DNA from: Galbula dea
Lineage: Eukaryota; Chordata; Aves; Piciformes; Galbulidae
Assembly (NCBI GenBank): GCA_013399015.1
Contig: VWZX01007392.1
Location: 655,081 to 719,080, forward strand
Direction of reading: 5' to 3'
DNA length: 64,000 nt
The position numbers were made by a program, and so were the translations under genes. The notes beneath the pieces were generated by a model. That model did no database searches. It was not told the DNA's origin and worked only from the letters and a program-made list of their open reading frames with translations. Below are positions 23,662 to 35,400 of this stretch, piece by piece (positions within the stretch are counted from its first letter, which is position 1; the number at the start of each line of letters is the position of its first letter).

Positions 23662-23720
23662 CTTTTTTCTTTCTTTTTTTTTTTTTTCTGTTTTTTTTAC
23701 CTCCTTCTCCTCTCTCATCA
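23662..23720. repeat. Polypyrimidine (mostly T) tract
   Basis: About 59 bases are almost entirely T and C, ending in CTCTCTCATCAG. The end resembles a strong 3' splice site, but the sequence after it offers only a six-base gap before a GTAAGA, so I see no exon. It is best described as low-complexity DNA. Confidence 0.75.
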
Positions 23721-25235
23721 GTTTCAGTAAGATTACACCAAACACAATACATTTGAATGCACGTGGCATGATGAAGGCACGAGTGGTTTTAGGGGAAGGG
23801 AGCCAAGCTGGCAACCCAACTAGTTTGGTGGAAACTAAACTCTACTGTTTGGAGATCAGTTTGTCCGCATGGAGAGAATGGGTTGTCTCTACCAGCTGCC
23901 TGAACAGGGTCTCCCAGCTGCACTAATGGGGAAGACCACAGGGATGTGGGAAAGTTCTAAGCTGGTTTTCACAGGGTAGAGCAAGGGGTGCACACAGTGT
24001 TTGACAGGAAGGAGATCAAATTAAACTCCTAAATTCTCCAGAACACTGTGTTTTTGACGACAGAGTGAAGATATTTATTTTTACTCCTTTTCCTTTCTTC
24101 TTCTGGCTCTGGCGCAATGTGGGCTGTACACACAGTGTAGGATGTGAGCACATACTGTACATCTGAGGTGAGATGAAACACAAATATGCCTTTTCATAAT
24201 AGCATTTACACCTGGAAGAGAGGACCGGTTTATTACCTTGGTAAACAAAAGTTAGAATTCAAGCAAAGTACAAACTTTGCCCCGGGCTACTCTGACAGCG
24301 CACCTTGTGTTTGTGAACTGAACTCAGCTTCTAATGTGCAGTGTGAAGCAACGGGGGCATTTCCAACCCTCCCCCATGCCTTCATCCCAGGCCCAAAGTT
24401 TAAAAGTTCATTATTTTTATTTGGAGGGGCTGCTTTTGGGTGCTGACATGCACCCTAGCCATGACAGCTGAGATGGCTGCTGTTGGTGGGGGGCTGTATG
24501 TGGCATATTTCTGCTGTGCATCAGGTTTTCTCTCTCTCTGGAGTGGGTGAAGATTACAAGGTGTGTAGATTTAGCAATACATGCTGTGCAGAGCTGAGAC
24601 TTGTGCTGCAGGGATATGCTAATGGGGGAGAAATACCTAGAGTGCTTCTCTGCACATGGCAACAACGCCAAGTCCCAGCCTGATACCTGGGAGAACCTGA
24701 GGACCATGAACTTGGCTACACCCTGTAGGGTGCCTCTCAGACTTCCAACACTCCTATATTACAAGACCTGAACAAGGCTCTGGAACACTTGGAAATTGTC
24801 TTCTTGTGTGGGAGACAGATGGGCCTAAACCCAAAATCCTCCTAAGAAGCAAATTTCATTCTGCAATGATGAGATTAGTTCCCATATTTCACAAAAGAGC
24901 AAACTCTGCCCTGTGCCCCAGCTTGCCTTATTGCAGTCCGCACAATCTGTCAGCTGGGCAGGGAGGAAGGGGATCCAGATAGATCTGAGAGGAGCTGGAG
25001 CAGCAGGATGTGTCTGGCAACACTCTCCCAACCCATCAATCCTTAGCCATTTTTCTCCATGCCAGAAGACAGTTCCTGGAGCAGGCATAAGGCTGGCTTT
25101 GGGCTGGCCTGCTCTGTATCCTCATTAGGCAGTGCCATGTGCTAAGGGCAGAAAACTGCCAGTTCTGCTTGAATAAATGGATAAGCTTATTGGGGTAAAA
25201 TTTACAGCTGTCCCCAAATTTCTTGCTCAAATATT
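23721..25235. other. Unique non-coding DNA, no gene recognised
   Basis: The longest open frame is 96 codons on the minus strand (24417-24707), without a family resemblance. No repeat family or RNA gene is visible. Confidence 0.55.
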
Positions 25236-25275
25236 TGACTGAGAAAAATCCCAATTTTTTTTTTTTTTTTTGCAG

Positions 25276-25433
25276 GTTTGAGAAGTCTGTATAATTTCAT
25301 TCTGTTATCACTGACATCTTTATTTAATTCTGGAAACAAAGGAGTAAGCAATTGCAGCCCAAGAGTGTCAGAGAGGCTTTTATCTTCAGGATCTGCAGCT
25401 CACAGGAAAGACTGCATAGAAATCCACCAGAAG
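25276..25433 (+). other. Possible isolated exon (speculative)
   Basis: A run of T (25255-25271) followed by GCAG makes a textbook 3' splice site with AG at 25274-25275, and a possible branch point TTGAC lies about 35 bases upstream. The next 158 bases end at AAG/GTGAGA, a fair 5' splice site (GT at 25434). One frame, starting at 25278, is open for 52 codons across the interval. The translation is serine-rich, contains NCSPRVSERL and ends EIHQK, and I do not recognise it. Poly-T tracts next to AG and short open stretches arise often by chance, so this is a candidate only. No partner exons were found. Confidence 0.12.
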
Positions 25434-28400
25434 GTGAGACTGTCCTCTTGAAAAGTTTCTCAAGAATCCCCACTCCTGGGTATTATTTCTAAAAATGTAA
25501 ACTGCCTTTGCTCTCCACAGAGCTGGTCTGCCCAGGGTTGTAGTGAGTGTGGAGGCATGCCAAGACAGGTGAGCAATGCCTGATGCTTGGCAAGTGATAA
25601 TGTCCCCCTGCAGTGGCACCTGCTGACCCAGCTCTGGAGTTCATTAGCAAGATGTTGCGTATCTCACTAGGCCATATATTTTACTGCAGGTCACTGCCTG
25701 CTTTTTCTGATGACTTAACCATTTTCATCACTCTGTACAGGAGCTGGACTGCCAAGTGGAGCTGAGCCTTTGAAAAATCTTGCCCTTTCCTAGACCACAG
25801 TGTTTTTGCTGGTTGTTTTATTTAGCTCTGTTGACCCCAGAAACCTCCAGGGTTACTTTAAGGAAACAAAACATTTCTGTTGGCTAGACGCAACTGAACT
25901 TGGAGATACATTGTATACTATTCTCAGAGCCCAATGTCTCTAGCAGCAAGACCTTACTCCTTACACCTTGTATGAGCCCAGCAGGTAGAGCATGGCATGC
26001 ACATTGCAATTTATCTGTGCTGCAATCTCTTTGGGCTGCTGGGAGAAGACATTCTTGCATTATGCTTTCAAGGGAAGAAAATCAGGACCCTGGATGGTAA
26101 AAAAGACTTCTAACAACCACATTTTCTCTGAGTCATTGGCTGTTCTTTGTTTGCATGAGGCAGAACATCACCCTCCTTAAAGCAGTCACTGCCACAAATG
26201 GGCAGACCTGTAAGCATACCTTAGAAAACAACACTGAATTCATTTAACATGTGAAATGCAGCAGAGACTTTCAGTGGAGGCAAAGCATCCACAGGGATAT
26301 GCTAGCAAGTACCCTCTGCCTAGGATTAAGTGCCTTAAATCAAGGAAGTGGTGGAGGAGATGACAGAAGAGAAATGCTCACTCAGTCCTCTGATCATAAC
26401 TTCTGTTGACCCACTCACTTTGCTGGATTACAAGATAAAGTCATGACGGTTAAATTTAATCTGAATATAGCAACCCAATTAATACAAGTGTGATTTCAAT
26501 TTGTTGAATAATGGCTTTGGCTATATTTATTGCAAGGTTTTAAAAACTCTTGGAAGACAAGCACTTACAGAAATTAAATGCATTTCTGCATCAGATTTGT
26601 TTAACCACATCAAACATGCTTAAGTATACATTGTACAACTGTAGGACTCAGTTCTGATTGAAGATACAAGATTGTCTGGTACTGCTTCTGCAGCAGTATA
26701 ACATAGCTTTGCCTGACTGTTCCTGTCCCTTTGCTTGAGTGATTAGAAACGAGATGAGGCAAAGCAATGAGTATAGCCCAGGGAAAAAAATCTGCCTGGC
26801 TCGTGAAAGATTACAAATGGACATGATAGATCACTTCTGTCTCTAACTTCTTTAGATTCTATCATGATTCTCTCAGGCATTTTGCAAAATATGTGTTACT
26901 GGACACACAGACTTGCAATGGTTCCAGAGATGAACAGAGCTGTATATAAACCTGTTTGAGAATGACCCTGTGATCTGTGCATTCTGGCCAGTCTTATATG
27001 AGGAGGGCTTGCCACATCTCCAATTTACATGTGTTTAAGCTAAACCAGAACAAGTCTTGACAGTTCTGAACATCTGTTTCATCTCTTTGCATGTAATACC
27101 TACCACGGCCATGGGGTTTACAACTCTTTCCCAGTGGTGCAGGGTCCAGGTCTGTTCTGGACAAGTGTCCATTTTTTCAGTACTTGTATTTGACCTAGAG
27201 CATCCCTCCAGAAAATCTCCAAGTAGAGACAACACAGTGCTTAGAAGACAACTTCCTCTTTGTGTACTTTGAGACATCGCTGGAGTGGCACAGTTACTCC
27301 TGGGCTCTGGGCAAGATAGAGCATATTCTACTGGCTGTATTGGCATTCACAGCACTTGCACCAGCATTTCTCTTCAGCTTCTGTCACCTGCATATGATGA
27401 TGAGACCAGCTCCTTTTACTTGAATCAATACACCACACCTGTGTAACACTACTAAACATCTGCCCTGTCTGTGGCAAAAGTGTGACGCAGACTGTGGTGT
27501 AAAGCAGCTTTGTCCAATGGTCTCTTCAATGGATCTCTTATGACATTGGTCCTTCCTGATACCCGTCAAAGAGGAAAAAGCTATCCAGGCAGCTCAGAGA
27601 TTGAATAGTGAGCCCCATGGGTGTTGTATCCTTGTTATGAGCAAAGATGTGCCTATGAACAGCTGTTTGTGCACCAGGCTTCCTCTCCTTTTGGCTGGCA
27701 TGAGCTTAGCTGCAGCCCAAAATTGCAGTTGAGCTACCTGCGATGTTTAGAAGGGTTGTCCATCTGTGGATGGAGCCATAAAATTCTCCATTATGACTGT
27801 CCCTCAGTGAACAAGAGCTTGGCTAACATTATAGCCCCAAACAAGTTCAAGCTCTTAATGAACTGCAAAGAGATCTCAAACTTGAGCAGAGCCAACACCC
27901 TGCTAGGGTGTGAGGATTTATGATGCAAACAGTCCAGGGCGTTGAGTCTGAGATTGCTCAATGGACAAGGTATGCACATCTCAGGAGGTCTGCTGGGTCT
28001 GTGCTCAGAAAGGGACAGCAATCTCGGATTTGTGCCTGCAATTGCACTTTTGTGAACCTCCAACACAGAGGTGTGAGCTTGCAGAGTTGGACTATGGACT
28101 GAAATGGGGTTTATTTCCCTGTATGCAGATGCCACTTTCAGGTGTGTCTCTTGTGAGTGACAGAGAGTCCCTGGGCAACCTCACATGCATGAATCCCCTC
28201 CATGTACTGGAGGAGAATGAGGTAGCTCTTGACACTGGGAACTGAGGGGAAAGAGCTCAGTTCAAAGGCTTGAAATGCTCAATTCAAAGACATTCCCAGA
28301 GAATGCTTGCTTGCCTAAGCTAATGTAAAATGTTAAATAACTATTCAGCTTGAAATTCACTAAGTATTTCTTAAATACTGAGACAACAACAATAATAAAC

Positions 28401-29283
28401 TTTGTGCTTTCATTTCTTCATTTATTGAAGATCTTGAAGTGTGTTACAGAAGGTAATCGAGAAGGTTTCACAACAAGATGGAGCTGGGCATTGCTTTGAT
28501 AAAAGCATTGCTTGTTAGGATAACACTGAAGTATCCCCAATTTGGAAAAACTCTGAAAACTTCCCCAGATTTCTTTGCAGGATCTGTTTCTTTATGGAGG
28601 CTATCTTTCCCCAAAACAGAACCATCCTCTTTCCAAAGAGCCCCATTAGGATTTTAAGGGATGTCCAGGAGCCAGGGCACCACAGTGCCCACACAGCAGG
28701 TCTGGCTGAGACAGTTCCTGTGGGACAGGAAGCAGCTCTATCCCACTGCATGCTGGGGTTTGGGCAGGCTCATCAGCACCACAGAATGCCTCCCTTATTT
28801 GTGCTCAGCATTGGGGTATATACCGGGAGTAAAAGCAGAGGGTCTTCAAACATAAAGAAGGATACTGCAAGGGCAAACAGGGAAGACTTGTTTTCTATGT
28901 TTGTTAAGGCTTAGCTGCAAGACACAGGCTTATGCTATAATAAAGAGAAGGCTAATGCAGAGGTGAGAGAGCAGCCAGGTGAGAGATGCCCTGCAAGTGA
29001 TTCTCTGGAAGCAATAACAAATCCATGCCGAAGAATATCCAAAGAAAAGTTAGTGTCTTCTCCAAAAGGGCCAGGAAAGATCCTCCCCAAGCCAGCCATG
29101 GGATGCTCTAAGTTGGTCACCCAGGCCTCTTGCTGCCCAGCTCTACATGCAGGAACACCACTCATCCAGTGCTATTTACAGCAAACGGCTGAGTGCCCAA
29201 CCATCTGGAGCCCAGCCCCACTAATCATGTCCTCTGCCAAAGTAAATTGAACCTAATTGGTTGGAAAAGGAGGAGGGGGAGAA
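25434..29283. other. Unique non-coding DNA, no gene recognised
   Basis: Open frames are short, the longest 114 codons on the minus strand at 27791-28135, and unremarkable. The part at 26430-26650 is AT-rich, free of simple repeats and nearly free of open frames, with several ATTAAT-type cores, and is a plausible conserved non-coding element. The rest shows nothing I can name. Confidence 0.55.
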
Positions 29284-29340
29284 GCAACAACAACAAAATC
29301 AGCAACAATAACAACAAATACCCCAACTCACCCAACCCAA
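29284..29340. repeat. A/C-rich simple repeat, (CAA)n-like
   Basis: Imperfect CAA/CAAT units lead into a C-rich tail with ACCCAAC-type units. It is a decayed microsatellite. The open frame across it gives threonine and asparagine runs and is an artefact. Confidence 0.8.
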
Positions 29341-31134
29341 TATTCAAAACAAATAATTAACTATCATTTAAAGTCAAATTGCACCAACTGTCTGACTGAG
29401 GCTTGTCCAAGTTTGGCCTTATCAGCATTCAGCACCGCTGCCCTGGGATGGATGAGGAAACACAAAACACTACTGAAGGGTGAACCAGGGAGAGAGGGCC
29501 CATGTTCTTGTTCACTTCAAGACCCTTTATGATCTTCTGGAAGATAAAAAAAACTGTGTAACTGAGAAATGGTCCATTGATTATCTTTGCTCAATCTGAC
29601 TAGAAAGTGTCTCTCTCATTTCTGCTCTTTGCAGGCAGTGCAGAACTCACACCTCCTGACACTGAGACTGGCATGGTGCTTGAGGCTGCGTGGCTGCAGG
29701 TTGGCTCTAGGCTTTGCTTCAGCTCTCTGTGAAAAAGCTGACCTGCAGCCTTCATCCTGGCCCACCCCTTCTTCCACGGAGGAGCTCAGGGCCATCCCTT
29801 AGAGTCCAACTTGGTACCATGAAATCCACAGGCACCTCTCCACCTCAGGGTGATACCAAGGGAGAAGAGTTGTTGGTGTGCCTGCACTTCAGTGACCTCT
29901 CTCCTTCAGTGGTCTTCTTCTGCCTCAGAGGTACCCTGCTGCCTCCTGCTCTGGTAGGTTCTTAGGCCACCTTTGTCACCATGGGATCTGATCTTCCTCC
30001 AATGTTAGGTACAGAGACATGGTTCACATCTGCTTCTTGTTAGTTCTCTTGCCCTCTTCCCCAGGGAGGACAGCCTACAGTAGACTGTTCTGTTTTGATT
30101 TGTTTTCTCTGTGTGTATATACATCCTTTTATATATGTGTGTGTGGAAGCACAGACACAGACACAGGCATGGATTTCCCAGCTTTTGCCTTCTCTCCCAC
30201 TCACAGATTGAAACCCTTAGGCACACTGCTCTCTCCCCAGAAATAGGAGTGAGGCTGTTTGACTCCAGCATATCCTTTTCCTGGATTTATGCTTTAAAAA
30301 ATGTAATCGTGGAAAAACACTTCAATATGTCTTACACCTTCTTGGTGGGGACTTGGACAGGGAAAGCACATTAGAACTGTTTTCCTTCCTAGGCTGACTG
30401 TGGTTTCCCCTCAAAATTCTTTCCACCTGAGCACTTTCTCCTAGCCATAAAGGAGATGATGCCTTTGGGCCAAAGAAGAGACATTGCCATCTGGGACCCC
30501 TCTCCTGGATGTGGTATGTGAAATAGAAGTTTTTATTTCCCATTTCAAGGTGGTGGCTCAGCTGCACTGGTAAGTTTGGGTATGGAAGGATCCATGCCCA
30601 CAACGGTCTGTCACCCACTGGAAAGGGTCCTTGCTCCCACATACATGGGGGTCTTCCTGACCCATGGGTTTCTTCTCTGCAGAGATTTTTATGCTTGTAA
30701 CTAGATGGGTACAGAGACGGAAGTACTGGCCATCAGAATTTTCCCTGAACTTCCTGCTGTGTCTCAGAGGTGCTGGAAATCCTCTGGACTCATATATGAG
30801 GAATATCTCTTGGGACGTCACTTAGATGTTTCAAACAGCAGTAATGCAAAGACAGAAATGCTTTGAATGCTGTGATTTCTACTCTTTTTCTACCTACAAA
30901 CCAGCACTACCATCCAGGATGAAGACAGACTACCTCACCAGAGGGACAAATCCCCAGACATTGTTGACAAGGTAAGAGACTTTTCACCTGTGCTTCCAAA
31001 AGTTCTTGACCTCTTTGTCTTTTCAGTGGGGCTTAACCACTCCCCAACTGGAAATGTTTTCTCCTCTTCTCTCTGAGAGCCTTCTCCATGGATCTCAGTT
31101 CTAGCTGTTGCTTTTCTATTTTCCCTGACATTCC
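29341..31134. other. Unique non-coding DNA with short TG and ACAGAC runs
   Basis: No gene is recognised. Short alternating TA/TG and ACAGAC repeats lie at 30111-30166. Overlapping open frames of about 90-106 codons occur on both strands without recognisable domains. Confidence 0.5.
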
Positions 31135-32090
31135 CTGTAAAGCTCAAAGGGTTATAGTAAATGGGGGTTACATCAGGCTGATGACCAGTCACTAGTGGGG
31201 TTCTGCAGGGATCTATTTTAGGGCCAGTATTCTTCAATGTCTTCAGAAATTACTTGGATGCAGGACTCAAAGGTTTACTAAATAAGTATGATGATGATAC
31301 AACATTGGGAGGAGTTGTTGACACACTTGAAGGCGGACAGGCCCTGAAGAAAGACCTGGACAAATTAGAGGGCTGGGCGATCATCATCTGTATGACATTT
31401 AACAAGGGCAAGTGATGGATTCTGCACCTGGGACAGGGCAACCCTGGATATATATACAGTCTGGAGAGTAGTCCTGCAGAAAGGGATCTGGGGATTCTGG
31501 TTGGCATCAAGTTGCATGTGAGTCAACAGTCTGCACTGGCATCCAAGAGGCCCAACCATGTCATGGGGTGCATCACGCACTGCATTGCTAGCTGGTAAAG
31601 AGAAGTGATTGTCCTGCTCTACTCTGCACTGGTGTGGCCTCACTTCAAGCACTGTGTGCAGTTTTGGCCACCACAATATGAGAAGGATATAAAGTTGTTG
31701 GAGAGCATCTAGAGAAGAGTCATGAAGATGGTGAAGGGTCTAGAGGGGAAGCCATATAAGGAATGTCTGAAGTTACTTGCTTTGTTCAGCTTGGAGAAGA
31801 GGATACTCAGGGACAAGCTCATTGCAATTTATAGCTTCCTCATGAAGGTTTAGGTTGGATATTAGGAAAAAGTTCTTCACCCAGAGGGTGGTCCAGCACT
31901 AGAACAGGCTCCTTAGGGAAGCAGTCACGGTGCAAAGGCTGACAGAATTCAAGAAGCATTTGGACAAGACCCTCAGGCACATGGTGTGGCACATGGTGTA
32001 ATTTTGGGGGTTGTTCTGTGAAGAGATAGGAGCTGGACTTAATGATCCTTGTTGATCCCTTCCAACTCTGGAGACTCTATGATTCTGTGG
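31135..32090 (+). mobile_element. CR1 LINE, 5'-truncated, reverse transcriptase remnant to 3' end
   Basis: From about 31190 the plus strand encodes the reverse-transcriptase core of CR1: SGVLQGSILGPVFFNVF near 31190-31245, then KYDDDTT near 31284-31304, where the family has an F/YADDT active-site box. The frame stays open until an in-frame TGA near 31413, after the family's NKxKC position. Thereafter frames are broken, but the nucleotide sequence still follows CR1, e.g. the GGTTTAGGTTGGATATTAGG block near 31850 and the tail ending CTCTATGATTCTGTGG at 32090. About 100 bp of the family sequence appear to be missing just before 31850. Divergence is clearly higher than in the copy at 55.5 kb. The element is dead. 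Confidence 0.9.
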
Positions 32091-32104
32091 TTTTATTTCC
32101 CCTT

Positions 32105-32457
32105 GCTCCTTCTATGAAGGACTTCCCAGTCCCCTGCTCGTCCAACATTTTATAATCCACTCCAAAAATGACTCAAGCTTCATCCTCAAACTAGAGCTGT
32201 CTCTTGGAGCCCCTGCTCCTTACAGGCAGCTGTTGCCAAACTCTATACCATTTAGAAGCCTCCTCCTAATTTTTTACCCAAAATGTTTTCATACAGCAAC
32301 TGCTCCTCTATTTGTTCTCATGCCAATAGGATCTTTGGGTTTGGATAGCTCTTCTCCCACTCTGGTATTCATGCCTTTTATGTATTTACATACAACAAAG
32401 CTATGCTCTCTCCTCCTTAGTTTTGCTAGACTAAACAAACCAAACTCTCTAGAATGT
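32105..32457 (-). mobile_element. Old CR1/L3-like LINE 3' region
   Basis: Read on the minus strand, the sequence follows the 3' end of the C-terminal region of old CR1-superfamily LINEs. It has a TTTGTTTAGTCTAGCAAAA block near 32450, then GAATACCAGAGTGGGAGAAGAG, then AAGATCCTATTGGCATGAGAAC, then AAAAAATTAGGAGGAGGCTTC. It continues with a GATGAAGCTTGAGT stretch and GAGCAGGGGACTGG near 32140. The order and spacing match what I know of these elements. Frames are broken and divergence is high, pointing to an ancient insertion. It lies tail to tail with the plus-strand CR1 that ends at 32090, about 15 bp away. Precise ends and subfamily are uncertain. Confidence 0.7.
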
Positions 32458-35400
32458 GGGTGAGAAACACATTGCAGAGAACTGACGAACTTAGAACACC
32501 AATGGGAATGACTGCTGGGGGTGGCCATTGGAGACCTGCAGTGTTTTTACTTTAACTTGCTGGAAGCAGGGTGTCTGTCTGAACACCATAAGAGTTTATC
32601 TTTCTTCATCCCCATTCTTGGACAATTTCACCACCATCTTCTGCTGGAGAGTTCCCCCACTGCACTCATCCTCATCCAGGCTGTGGTCACTCTGGTTCAG
32701 TATTTCATGATAGGCAGGCTACAGAGCTACCTCCTTCCTCTTCCATCCTTCCAGTTGCTGTGGCCATGGTAAAGCCTTGTGTGGCCCCTGTATTTCATCC
32801 GTTCTTCTCTCTGAAGCAAAAGAGCTCTGCAATCAGCAGGGCCAGTCATTCCCTTGCACTTATAAATTTATTCAGCCAGCACCCTCCAAATATCTGTTGT
32901 CTGGGGGATGTTTGTGCTGCTCTCATATTTGATAAGGGCATAAGCAAATAAGATTCCATCTAGCTACCCCAAGCCTTGTGGCTGTGAGCTATGCCTAACC
33001 TTATCTCTACGTTATCCCTTCCAGTGCGAAGGAGTTTGTATTGAAGCATTTTGAAAAGTTAAACTTAAGGGATGTAGAAGAAAACAGACAAACACTATAG
33101 GTGCCTTTGCCTGGGCTCAGAATACCAGTGCAGATGAAAGGTCTTATTTAACTTTTGCTCAGCCTGGTTAAGGTGCTTGGCCCAGTGAGTTTTGCTTTTC
33201 AAAAGGCGTTTTCCATCTCTGACAAAGAAAAGCTGATCTAGCTGTCTGGGTTTGCAGTAGGGCAGGTGTGTGGTGGGAAAGGGCCTTGTTTCAGTGCATT
33301 GGGATTTTTAACCAGTGAAAGGATTGCCATCAGATTTTGAACTGGAACTCACCTCACTTGGAGGGCCACTGTCCTCTCTATACACACAAGGTCTGGGTCA
33401 GCTACAGCTGCAGCGCTTCAGGCTGGGATGTGGAGACTTGCCCAGCCGATGGCTGTCAAATGTGAAGAGGAGCAGCTGGGGTCAGCTTTCTCTTTTTACC
33501 ATTTCCCCTTTTTCAATATGACTTCTTGGACAGGCTGTATGCCAGACTTGCAAGGCTCCTGCAGCAGCCTGCAGGCAGTGGCACACAGAGCAATGCATTC
33601 ATATCACGAAACCATAAGTAGAGCTGCAATGTAACAGACTTCCTGAGGGCTCTGCATGTGTGTGTCACTCTGCATATATATATGCTGGTGTTTCGAAATG
33701 TGGTTTAAGAGCAGAACAAGTGAGGAGAGTTTGGTGGGGAATAAAGAATAGGAAAATAAGAGTATAAACATAGTTTCAAATCTAGGACTACTTTACTTCA
33801 TTTTAAGAAAGCTTTCAGAACAGTGTATTTCAGCTGCAGATTAATATATGTTTGCCAAAGAGTTATACTTAATTTCATACATCAGATTGTTCCTGCAGAG
33901 CACCGAAAGCACTTCACTGAAAAAGAGCAAGCTATTGAATCAGGTTTGAAGCCTAGAGCTGAATTTTTGAGACATTTTTTGAGACAACCTTGGCCTAGGC
34001 TATTTTAAAGCAGCATGAAACTTGGATTGGTAAATTCTCTTCCCTAACACAAAAGAGCCTTCTACAATAAAAGTTTGAGCTGTACCTGAGAGAGACAGAG
34101 CTCTGCCAGGCAGCTGATGCACAGCTGTGGGACCTCTCAGTCCATGTTTCTTACCCTGAAATCAAGAATTGGGCACTGAGCCTATGTCTGTCTGAAGCAA
34201 ATCCCTGTGCTTTCTCACCCACAGCCTAGAAGTAACGAAGACAAAGATGTAAGTGACTGATACTCATTGCCCAGGTGAAGAGTGTGAGAGCCCAGATGAT
34301 AATTACACACCCCACACGGTTGCACTGAGCACTGACATCCCTGGTTGCCATCCAGCACCTGGGATCCAGGGTTCCTGATCATCATTTGTCATGCCCATGC
34401 AGCTTTCTGCAGTTTATGGAAAAGCCTGTTCTGCTCAGAAGAGCTTCAGAGCTGGAAGCCAGAGTCCTTTGCTGCTTCAGGATGGATTCAATGGGTTTCT
34501 GACACCTGCACTGTGCAAAACATGGCAGTTTCAGTTCACAGTGGCTTGGGTAATCACTTTCCATTTCCTTAGCCTTATGCCCACTTGAGTTTTGCTTTCA
34601 GTTCAGGGTTCAGGCTCACTTGAATCTTTGAGGTGAAATTAGCTTAATAGAAAGTAGGATGAAAGAGGACACTACCCGGATTTCCTCCAGCCTGGGCCTA
34701 TGTTCTCTAGAAATTGCATGAAACTTTGAAGTTGGAGGCTGGTTCATGTTTTTGATAATGTTGTAAACAAATATATGAATCAAAACATTTTCTACCTTCC
34801 CACCCATGATACTGGAATTGATTTGGATGCATGCCTTCAAATCTTTAAAGCATCTTGGCTCTTCACTCCAAAGCTCCCACTGAATCCTCTGCATGGGCAG
34901 TATGACTGCTGTAAATTTGCCTCCTGAATTGGAGTTGTTTCCAACATTTCTTTTAGTTTTCTGTGTACCAGCAAGTCATCTGTCCTTGTTAGAACCAAAC
35001 ACCACCTTGATAGCCTGGGAGGTGAAGTCTGAGTTGAAGTATTTAGCTGTCGTATTGTTTTGGTATTTGGCTTGAGTGGTCCACCAAACTTCAGATTTTC
35101 TTGCAGGCTTCCTACCTCTGATCTGCTGCAGAAAATTTTGGAAATTTAGCTTGGTAACTTTATACCTTTGCTCTTCACATTTTCTTGCCAGCCTCCCAGC
35201 TGCCCCTGACCTGCTGTCTGCTGTATGCTGAGTCCAGGCCGGAGTTCCAGGCAGGAACTCGTGTGAGTCAACAACATTCTGTACCTGGCCTTTTTAGCAA
35301 TACTTCCTGACACATTCTGCTTTCTAGAAGCATGTTCAAGCCCTGTGATTGTTACATATTTCCCTATATCACAACAATAGGCCCACAGAGTGACACAGTG

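Noticed and set aside
23662..23735. Strong 3' splice site ending the polypyrimidine tract
   Set aside because: Only six bases separate the AG from the next donor-like GTAAGA, and no longer exon is visible.
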